Part shown: one piece after another, positions 55,564-64,000 of the stretch | Layout of the letters: every line of letters begins with the position of its first letter | Position numbering within the stretch: the first letter of the stretch is position 1 | Assembly (NCBI RefSeq): GCF_022965805.1 | Contig: NC_133109.1 | Coordinates: forward strand, 4,317,869 to 4,381,868 | Source: Primulina eburnea | Taxonomy: Eukaryota; Streptophyta; Magnoliopsida; Lamiales; Gesneriaceae | DNA length: 64,000 nucleotides | Direction: 5' to 3' | Position numbers and translations under genes: made by a program | The notes under the pieces: generated by a model | The model's database searches: none | Seen by the model: only the letters and a program-made list of their open reading frames with translations | Told to the model about the DNA's origin: nothing

Positions 55564-55603
55564 TATTGTGGGGACCCGGACGCTAATCATGTTCTTAATC
55601 ATC
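55564..55603 (-). repeat. Terminal ~40 bp of the 3' LTR after an internal deletion
   Basis: On the minus strand GATGATTAAGAACATGATTA continues as GCGTCCGGGTCCCCACAATA. The 5' LTR end has the same text apart from a few substitutions (63120-63155). At the junction integrase ...CTTGATGATT meets LTR ...AATGATGATT, sharing TGATGATT, a microhomology consistent with illegitimate recombination. Confidence 0.8.
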
Positions 55604-58309
55604 AAGCACCACAGCTCTCAGCATATCTTCCAATGTCTGGATCGTCCGTTTGGACTGTCCGTCAGTCTGTGGATGATATGCGGTACTTAAATGTAACTTT
55701 GTACCAAGAGCTTGCTGCAAACTCTGCCAAAAGTGCGAAGTAAATCGAGGATCTCGGTCTGAAACAATCGACTTCGGCACTCCGTGTAATCTGACCACTT
55801 CCTTGACATATATATCCGCCATCTGATCGTATCTGAATATCATCTTGTATGGAATAAAACATGCGGATTTGGTCAATCGATCAATCACGACCCAAATCGC
55901 ATCAAAACCTTTGGAGGAACGTGGTAACTGTGTCACAAAATCCATAGAAATGTGATCCAATTTCCATTCAGGAATGGACAAACTATATAATAATCCTCCT
56001 GGTTTCTTTCTTTCAGCCTTCACTTGTTGGCAATTCAGACACTTGGATACAAATGTAGCAATATCAGTTTTCATTTGTTTCCACCAGTATTGTGTCTTCA
56101 AATCATTATACATCTTCCTGCCACTAGGATGAACGCTAAAATGACTGTTGTGCACTTCTGTCAGTATATGCTGTCTCAACTCCGACACATTTGGCACAAC
56201 CATATGGTTATTCACATACAAGATCCCGTTTCGAATTTGATATTCCGATCGATGTCCAGCTTTGATTATAGCAATCGACTTCTGTATATTCCGATCACCT
56301 CTCTGAGACGCTTTAATTTTCAAAATCAGCTTTGGTTCAGCATGAATAGTATATAATCTCATAGGTCTCTGATCTGTCTCAAATATTAATTCAGACAAAC
56401 AGCAGTCTTCTATCAAATTCGAGACTCCCATAGTCGATAAGGATAGAGAACATATCTTTCGACTTAGTGCATCTGCCGCTGCATTGGATTTCCCCGGATA
56501 GTATTTGATTTCGCAATCGAAATCTTTTAATAAATCAAGCCATCTTCGATATCTCATATTCAACTCTGATTGTGAAAATAGATATTTCAAACTTTTATGA
56601 TCAAAATATATTTCGAATTTCTCACCGTACAGATAATGTCGCCATATCTTAAATGCAAATACTATGGCTGCCAATTCAAGATCATGAATTGGATATCGAG
56701 TTTCATGGGGTTTCAGCTCTCTTGAGGCATAAGCGATCACATGCCCCCGCTGCATCAAAACACAACCCAATCCTCGGTGAGATGCATCACAATAAACAAC
56801 AAAGTCACCAGTACCTGACGGGATAGTCAACACCGGAGCACTGGTCAATCTTTTCTTCAGTTCGAGAAAACTGGTCTCACATTCTTCAGACCAGACAAAC
56901 GGAGCATTTTTCTGAGTTAGCTGAGTAATTGGCTTGGCAATACTCGAAAAATCTTTGATAAAGCGTCGATAATATCCTGCCAAACCCATAAAACTGTGAA
57001 TTTCTGGTACAGAAATCGGTCTCGACCAAGAAATCACGGCTTCAACCTTACTATGATCAACAGATATACTGTGACCCAAAAACACCACTTGTTTTAACCA
57101 AAACTCGCTTTTCGACAGTTTAGCATACAATTTCTCATCCCTCAGTATTCTCAACACCGTTCTCAAATGTTCAGCATGCTCCATCAAATTCTTTGAATAA
57201 ATCAAAATATCATCGATGAAAATAATCACAAAATCATCGAGATATTTCTTAAAAACTCGGTTCATCAAACCCATAAATACCGCCAGTGCATTCGTCAAAC
57301 CAAATGGCAAGACAATAAATTCATAGTGTCCATACCTGGTCCTGAATGTCGTCTTTGAGATATCAGAATCCATGACTTTCAGTTGATGGTATCCAGATCT
57401 CAAATCAATCTTGGAATACACCGAAAAACCCTGCAACTGGTCAAACAAATCATCAATCCGAGGCAAAAGATATTTATTCTTTACCGTTGTCTTATTCAGT
57501 TGCCGGTAATCAATACAGAGTCTCATTGACCCATCCTTCTTCCTTACGAACAGTACTGGAGCACCACAAAGAGAAACGCTCGGTCTAATATACCCCTTGG
57601 CTAGTAAATCCTCCAACTGTTCTTTCAACTCAATTGATACCATCCTGTAAGGAGCTCTAAAAATCAGAATTGTTCCTGGCATCAATTCAATGCTGAAGTC
57701 TATCTCGCGAATCGGAGGCAATCCAGGAATCTCATCTGGAAAGACATCAGCAAACTCACTCACCGCTGGCAAGTCCGTCAATGATGAGCTCGATTTCAGT
57801 AAATCCACTGTATATAGCAGGAATCCATCCTCTTCTCTCTGCAATAATCGAGTCATATTCATTGCAGATATCAAAGGAATTCTGGCTCGAGAACCCTTCC
57901 CATAAAATTTCCACTCCTCAGCCATCTCAGGTCTGAATCTTACTATCTTGTGAAAATAATAAACTGTAGCTCGGTACTTGTTTAAGATATCGATACCGAT
58001 AATACTATCAAAATCAGATAAACCAAGCACAATACAGTCTAACTCAATCGTATGTCCATCGTACTGCAGTATACAAGATTTCACAGATTTCATCGATATC
58101 AAACCTGTTCCTAACGGGGAAGAGACAGACACTACTGCAGACAATAACTCAATAGGTAATGCATGACTCAATGCAAACCTCTCAGAAATAAATGTATGTG
58201 ATGCACCGGTATCAATCAATACGTATGCAGGATAACCAGAAATAAAACAGTTACCTGCTACAACATCGTCAAGTGCACCCTGTGCCTGCTCCTCGGTCAA
58301 AGCAAACAC
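55595..58309 (-). pseudogene. pol: Gypsy pol: protease, RT, RNase H, integrase (904 codons open)
   Basis: There is no ATG at the start; the frame opens after a TGA (58310-58312) that sits in the gag-pol linker. The protease has [12 protein letters not shown], Asp33. RT shows [30 protein letters not shown] and FIDDILIYS (near residue 365). RNase H has [15 protein letters not shown] and DHKSLKYLF. The integrase has [14 protein letters not shown] with CLNCQQVK (HHCC), then [11 protein letters not shown] and [10 protein letters not shown]. The third catalytic residue, the Glu expected in GQSERTIQTL, reads Lys ([10 protein letters not shown], residue ~887), so the integrase would be dead even if complete. 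The last codons LDD then TAA are from the deletion junction. Confidence 0.93.
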
Positions 58310-59210
58310 TCAGGCCTGCTGTCTAGGAGGCTGGCCCACTGTCTGGCTTCCTCCTGGCCTCTGCTGTGTCTGGGTAGACGGTGCTAGCTGAAAAAAATGA
58401 ACAGCTGCTGGTCGTCTACCTGTTTGAGCCACTGATCCAGATGACTCATGAAACGACCTCGATTTTTTTTTTTATAATCTTAAATCATAAATTCTAAATT
58501 ACTGAATAAAATAATTTAACATAATCATGAATCATAATAATTTATCAATTTAAATCTCAAGAGCATGAATTAAAATCCTAACTCATCGGCTAACCGAAAT
58601 TCCTAAATCGACATTCGAAAAGATCGGCTAACGATAAAAATAAAGCATAAAAATATCTCTAATAAAAATCATTATCAAAATCTTTATATCATAAATCTAT
58701 CTAGCTAGTGCGGAAACATAAAGGCCCTCGGGTGTGTACTGCTGCACTCGATCGACTCAATCGTCACCGCCTCCAAAATCATAAAATCCTGCATCATACA
58801 AATCTAGTGAGTCTAAAGACTCAACACGTTCTAAACATGGATAACAAATAATACATATACATACACATACCTTTAAAAATCATATTTTTATTTAAAATAA
58901 TATTTTGAACATAAATAAACCATTAAAAATCATCTGAGCATAACAAAATCATAAATAGTGAAATTATTTTAAAATAACTTTAAGCATTAATAAATCCTTA
59001 AAAAAATCATTTAATAATAGCTTTAATCATCATCATAAATCATATATCATAGAAATCATTTTTATCATAAGCTTTTAATCATATATCATTTTGGGTGAAG
59101 TTTGATCCTTGAAAGTGACTAGCTTTTATCCTTTGGTCGATTGCAGTCTTAGCTCCACATGGCCCATGGGGGTGTGCACTAGGCTCCACCGTGGAAATAC
59201 GATCGTTGGG

Positions 59211-59330
59211 GTTCCCTCGGGGGCCTTTTCCCATAGACGGGTTCCCTCGGGGGCCTTCTCCCAAACATGGGTTCCCTCTGGGGCCTTTTCCCGTAAATGA
59301 GTTCCCTCTGGGGCCTTTTCCCCTCACGTT
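59211..59330. repeat. Four 30-bp tandem repeats
   Basis: Units start at 59211, 59241, 59271 and 59301, each GTTCCCTCGGGGGCCTTTTC or a close variant plus 10 bases. Being a multiple of three, the array keeps frames open on both strands. Confidence 0.95.
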
Positions 59331-60079
59331 ATCCCCACAAAATCATATATCATAACTCATATCTTTTGTCACAGTCAATTCACATCCCTCAAAATATTTT
59401 TCCTTTTCTTTAAAAATCATAAAATACGACAGCTTTCAGAAACTAGCATTTTAGACAGTATAAATTGCACAACTTTACCATAAATCGTAAAAATACATAT
59501 TACCATCGAAATCATCATAATAAATCATAAAATATCATTTTACATGCATTATTATCCTTCGGGACGCTGCCAAGCGTTTTTCGTATTTTCGTATGTGTAA
59601 AAAGACCGTTTTGCCCCTGGACGTAAAAATTCTCTAATTTATATTTTTCTCACTTTTAATGACATGGTATTATTCTAAATAATTATTTAAGCTTACTTGA
59701 ATTTTCTTATATTTTTATTTGGCTTAAATCGATGACTTTTAAATTAATATTTAAATAAGACATATTAAAGCGTTTTAATCCCGAATTAAACCAAACCTTA
59801 ATATAAAATTCCCAAATTAAAAACTTAAACTTTTAATAATTATTTAAGCTTAAACCTAATTTTTCATAATTTTATAAAGCTTAAAACTAGGTGTTTTAAT
59901 TAGCTCGTGAATTAGCGTTCCGTGCTGCGATTAAATCCCGATTAAACCCAAAACGCGTTATTTTGACCCCAAATTTTAAACGTAGCATCTTTAGTATTTA
60001 TTCTACCCTTCCAAGTCATAAGCCACCCCCGTGGACCCATGGATTCAATTTTTGTTCTTAAAATCTCGTTTTTGACACG

Positions 60080-60980
60080 TTAACGAACCTACCGAGCCAT
60101 CTCCCAATTTGCTCGAGCCACGCCCGAGCCACCTTGAGCCAAAACCTAGCCAACCCACCTAGGGACCTTACTGACCAAGCCCAAGCCCTAGACCAGCCCC
60201 TTAACACTCGAAAATCCTGCTGCAATCTGCACCATATTGCATGTGTGTGTGCGTGTGAAGAGTAGTGGTGCACTAGGACTCCTACCCTTTCTAGGAACCT
60301 TACAGCCCCTAACCATCTACCAGCACCGACCCTCACCAAGCCTAGACCACGCCCATACTATACCCATACCAGCCCAATGCATAGAACCCACCAGCGAGCC
60401 ACCTGAATCCAAAAGACCCAAGCTGCGCGCTACAAGAACATCCCTCACGTTTCCACTTCCAGCCGAGCCAGCAGCGAACCCAGCCGCACCAACCCCTGGC
60501 CCGACCCCTTCCCATGACCATAGGACCCTGATGAACCTAACCTGAGCCACCCAGCCCCAGCAGCGAGCCCCCTGGATCAGAAGACAGCAGCCGCGCAAGA
60601 ATGCTCTCCCTGTGCGCGAGTTGCTTCCTCCATGTTTGTTCGAGCCATCAGCGGTCCGAGCCACTCCAGCCCCTGCCCCAACCTTGGACCATCTCCCTGG
60701 GACCCTGATAGACCACCTAGCCCAGCCCAAACCGAGCCACAACCCCTGGAATTCTCGGCCAACACTCCACCACCCTACGGGAAGTCTCCTAAGCAGCGAG
60801 GACTCTTCCCCAGCCCCAAGCTCGAACCCTAGCCGCCCTAGGACTCAACCCAGCCCTAGACCGAGACCACCCCTGCCCCTGAACCAGCCCTGGTCGAGCC
60901 ACATAGCCCCATGCATAAGAACCGAAACTTGCACCTTGACAAACCCAACAAAACCCACGGTTCAAATTCTGAAATTCTCC
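60080..60980. other. GC-rich island within the solo LTR
   Basis: About 900 bp rich in C and G in an otherwise AT-rich region, with many CGAGCC, AGCCC and CCAGCC words. It lacks stops in several frames, giving proline-rich hypothetical peptides, but shows no domain, start context or codon bias of a gene. Confidence 0.6.
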
Positions 60981-61953
60981 CACGGTTCCAGCATGTTCTT
61001 TTGATTAATTTATTATTTTTTTGTCCCTAATATATTCATATTTTTATCATCCTTTGGCAGCGCACTCGTTGGATTCAAAAACATTTTCAAATTTAGCGCG
61101 AAATCGTTAAAACTTTGAAAATACGCAATGTACCGTAAAATAATCGAACCCACATATTTTTCATGTATAAACAATTAAATCAAGCATATTATGATTTGTA
61201 TGATGTTAAAAGAGTTTAGGAAACGTGCCTTTGCGTTTATAACGCTCGATTATTCGATCTTCGGCGAGGGTGCGACGTTGGACGACCGGACGACGAAGAA
61301 CACAAGCTTTTCTTTCCTCCTAAATTTCGAAAATCTGAATTTTGTGTGTGGTGTGTGTTTCACGGCTGGTGTAGGTGAAAAATTAGGTTTCAAGGACCTA
61401 GGTAGCATATTTATAATTAATTAACAAGTTAAATGGGCTTTGGTTTGGGCTTGTATGATTAAGGGTAATTGGGCCTTCTTTAAATCATTAAATTGAGCCC
61501 AATAACAATTAATTAATTAAAACATAAAAGTTTATAAAATTAGTTTCTCAAAAATAATATATTTGATATTTTAAAACTCCTTATTTTCCCAAAACCGGCT
61601 TCCCGGGAAAAATCGAGCTCGATTCGTAAAATAATTCGAACTCCAACATTTTTAAGAAAATTATATCATTTTTAAATCATATTAGGAAGCCTTACCATTA
61701 TTTAATTAAAAATACATATTCTTGTCTTGGTCGTCCTCGGTCTCCTTTTCCCAGCCTATTATCGAATATTCGGGTAAAATCCTTAATTTCATGAAAACAT
61801 GTCACATAATCATTTAATCATACAATCTCATATTTAATCATATAATAAATACCATCCTAGTATCTAAAACCAATTAAATAAAATAATTAAGCAATTAAAA
61901 TAATTTTGCATGCATGTGGTTTACGTGGATGATTTTTCAGACGTTACAACTCA

Positions 61954-62882
61954 GCTGCCTGGGATCCCTGGGCACCTCTCTATGGACATACTTGGGCAAA
62001 ATGTCCCTGCTGTTTGCAGATGCGGCAGCTGCCAAACACTCCTCGGCACTGCTCGGTGGAATGCTTCCCTCCACAAGTGCTACAGTATGGTCCTGTATAA
62101 CCCTGGCTCTGACCAGTCTGTCTAGAGCCACTCAAACTGGATGAGCTACTTTCAGCTTTCTTGGATTTCTTCCCCTTAGCTTTCAGGAAGTCTTTCTTCC
62201 CACTACCACTGCTGCTCTCAAATCGAGGGGCTGGTGGAGGCATCTGTGATCTCGGTGATGAAGCCACAAACGAAGCCTCTTTCTGTCTCATCAGACCGGC
62301 TTCAGCTCCCTTGGCTCTGTTCAAGGCATGAGTGAAAATGTTTGGCCTATCGGTATTCACCAAAGTAAAGATTTAAAGATTTAGGTCATTTATGAACTGA
62401 TCCGCAACGATCTCATCATGTTCAGCCACATGAGGAGCAAATCGGAGCAGAGTAGAGAACTTGGCCACGTATTCCTCGATATTTAGTTGGTCATGTCTCA
62501 AGTTGGCGAACTCGGCTCCCTTGTCTATCCTATATGAAACTGGAAAGAACCGTTGATAAAATTCAGTTCTAAACACATTCCAGGTAATGGTCGTACCTCG
62601 TTGTTCCAATGCTCGTTTCGTTGTGATCCACCAGTTATTGGCAACGTCATGCAACTGGTGTCCGATCAATTTCACCCTCCGTTCATCAGTATACTCCAAA
62701 GATTCGAACAACATCTCAATATTGTCCAGCCAACTTTCACACTCCACGGAATTCTCCGTACCCTTCAAATTCGGTGGATGAAATGACTGAAACCTCTTCA
62801 GCAAAGTTTCCATTGGAGTGACTGTGACATCCATCGGAGGATTTGAAGTGCTACCCTGTTCAGGTACTCTTCTCGGAGGCAT
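61954..62882 (-). pseudogene. gag: Gypsy gag
   Basis: Starts MPPRRVPEQGSTSNPPMD at 62882. The Retrotrans_gag core follows: ESWLDNIEMLFESLEYTDER, VANNWWITTKRAL, FYQRFFPVSYRIDKGAEF and NIEEYVAKFSTLLRFAPH. A TAA (62373-62375) interrupts the frame; the same frame resumes with NTDRPNIFTHALNRAKGAEA. A Ser/Lys-rich stretch precedes two zinc knuckles, CSTCGGKHSTEQC and CRICKQQGHFAQVC. A TAG (61980-61982) follows, then the linker up to the solo LTR. Two stops make it non-functional. Confidence 0.9.
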
Positions 62883-63105
62883 ATCTGATAATCAAAAGAG
62901 TTAGAAATCCCAACAAAAATCCTGTTTAAATCCTCCTCGGAGCATCTTACATCTGATCCATTCTAAATAATACACAATACCATATCAAAATCAGATATTC
63001 AGGCAAACATGTATTAAAGCAGGAAATCATGCTAGCAATCAAAAGCAGGAAAGAAACTCAATCTACCCCGCTCACTAGCTTCTATCTCAATCTAAAGGAT
63101 CTATC
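62883..63105 (-). other. Gypsy untranslated leader between primer site and gag
   Basis: 223 bp without coding, the expected 5' leader of the element. Confidence 0.6.
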
Positions 63106-63117
63106 GCTCTGATACCA
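63106..63117 (-). promoter_or_regulatory. Primer-binding site (tRNA-Met)
   Basis: The minus strand reads TGGTATCAGAGC two bases after the LTR end ACAACA, the canonical plant gypsy arrangement. Confidence 0.93.
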
Positions 63118-63119
63118 CC

Positions 63120-64000
63120 TGTTGTGGAGACCCAGACGCTAATCATGTTCTTAATCATCATTGAGACTAATTAATCAATTATAATAAACAGGGTCTAAAA
63201 TTTTATTTTTTTTAAACAATGCGGAAGGTAGTGACATAAAAACATATATACATCTCAGTATATAAAAGTATAAGTCATGTATAACATACATTCGTTCTAC
63301 TAAGGTTTAACAGCTAATGTCAAGTGTCCAACCCTATCTCTAATCCAAGTCCGGAACCTCCACTCTAATCACGATCTCTCTTTATCTCCGTGACCCTGAA
63401 CCTGTCTCACCTGTTGTCATGTACACATACAGACAAGACAACAGCCGGATAACTCCGGTGAGAATAAATCCCAGTATAAATCAACGAAACATTCAATCAT
63501 ATAAACAAATATAAAGCATGTAACAGGTACATCAATATGTATCAAAATCTGAAACATAATTAATATCAAACTGTCGACAATACTCGTAGCTACACAATTT
63601 AGACTAGACTCAATCCTAGTCTAGGGATCCCGGTTTCCAGAAGTTGGCATTCCATATCGATCAACAGTAATAGAAGAAATACCGATTCTATCCACATCGA
63701 TATGGTATCGATCACCAGAAATAGAAAAAAGTCTGATTATATCCACACCGATATGGTATCGATCACCAGTAATAGAAGGAACTCTAATTCTATCCACACC
63801 GATATAATATCAATTCTATCCACACCGATATAATATTGATCACCAGTAATAGAAGAAGCTCCAATTCTATCCACACCGATACGATATCGATCAACACTAA
63901 TAGAAGAAACTCAAATTCTATCCACATCGATAGCCAATCCTTCGGTGACAGACTTTGGCTCTATCGCCAATACACTATCATGTAACATCGTGCAATGTGC
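63120..64000 (-). repeat. 5' LTR of the gypsy element, partial
   Basis: The LTR end (minus strand ...GGGTCTCCACAACA) is at 63120; the LTR start lies beyond the window. It contains a 51-bp tandem repeat. Confidence 0.85.
63650..63945. repeat. 51-bp tandem repeat in the gypsy LTR
   Basis: The word TCCACACCGATA or TCCACATCGATA recurs at 63691, 63742, 63793, 63819, 63870 and 63921: a 51-bp period with one truncated 26-bp unit. Each unit has GGTATCGATCACCAGTAATA or a variant. Confidence 0.92.

Larger units (their letters stand above)
58449..61948 (-). mobile_element. 3.5-kb solo LTR inserted in gag-pol
   Basis: On the minus strand it starts TGTAACGTCTGAAAAATC and ends ATCGAGGTCGTTTCA. Exact 5-bp duplication ACTCA (plus strand) at 58444-58448 and 61949-61953. 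Joining gag and pol at one copy of the duplication keeps the frame continuous, which proves the boundaries. No second LTR, primer site or coding domain was found inside. The unit is 3500 bp, very long for an LTR, of the order known for some chromovirus and Ogre/Athila families. It contains a 4 x 30 bp tandem repeat and a GC-rich island. Open frames in the island (60058-60983) are compositional and not genes. Confidence 0.9.
55564..64000 (-). mobile_element. Ty3/gypsy element (chromovirus/Tekay-like), truncated and split
   Basis: Minus strand; the 5' LTR runs from 63120 beyond the window edge. A tRNA-Met primer site (63106-63117) is followed by gag (62882 down to 61954), a nested 3.5-kb solo LTR, then protease, RT, RNase H and integrase (58443 down to 55598). 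The 3' end is abnormal: the integrase frame runs directly into the last ~40 bp of an LTR (55564 to about 55603), so the integrase C-terminus, any chromodomain, the polypurine tract and most of the 3' LTR were deleted. Gag and pol are in one frame, interrupted by three stops. Confidence 0.9.

Noticed and set aside
59079..59327. Collagen-like repeated peptide (GPRGNP) on the minus strand
   Set aside because: A product of the 4 x 30 bp repeat in the solo LTR; no start context or gene structure.
60058..60983. Several 60-140 codon open frames on both strands in the GC-rich part
   Set aside because: They overlap in many frames, consist of Pro/Arg/Ser-rich low-complexity peptides and lie inside a solo LTR with exact boundaries; they reflect base composition.

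Overview
The window is eukaryotic nuclear DNA from a flowering plant, probably a eudicot. The genes have GT-AG introns, the intergenic DNA is AT-rich, and the repeats are plant types (Ty3/gypsy and Ty1/copia elements, hAT and Mutator-like MITEs, Helitrons, a TRIM, LINEs, an endogenous pararetrovirus). The species cannot be fixed from the sequence. Only four host protein genes can be supported, all on the minus strand: an OXIDATIVE STRESS 3-like gene cut by the left edge (1-514), a complete three-exon profilin gene (9944-11653), a three-exon HAD/VSP-type acid phosphatase (19881-21628) and a five-exon GDSL esterase/lipase (40296-42085). For the three complete genes the exons join at consensus splice sites into single frames of 131, 260 and 351 codons.

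Layout. 1-12.5 kb: OXS3-like exon 1 and its promoter, several MITEs, a decayed LINE (about 3.65-7.2 kb) and profilin. 12.5-17.2 kb: an LTR retrotransposon with both LTRs and an AATAT target duplication but a shrunken interior. 18.7-22 kb: a hAT MITE, then the acid phosphatase with MITEs in its intron and at its TATA box. 23.2-29.1 kb: a Helitron helicase remnant and a decayed copia element with a 3' LTR. 30.3-38.3 kb: a very AT-rich array that begins with Helitron-like 5' motifs and ends at a Helitron-like 3' terminus; it has been hit by a solo LTR, a complete 349-bp TRIM and a hAT MITE. 38.9-46.2 kb: a LINE fragment, the GDSL gene and TRIM relatives.

46.3-54.5 kb holds a near full-length endogenous pararetrovirus (Caulimoviridae). 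It has a tRNA-Met primer site, a chain of small upstream frames, coat protein, movement protein, protease/RT/RNase H, a 448-residue frame of unknown function, a small last frame, and a pregenomic promoter with poly(A) signals. The stop/start overlaps between frames survive although several frames are broken. The two ends carry imperfect inverted arms of about 110-130 bp that could be the two sides of the leader hairpin of the circular genome, opened at its apex.

55.6-64 kb is a minus-strand chromovirus-like Ty3/gypsy element. Its gag-pol frame was split by a 3.5-kb solo LTR with a perfect 5-bp target duplication, and its 3' part was removed by a deletion at a short microhomology. The window is thus mostly a nested record of transposition between a few ordinary plant genes.
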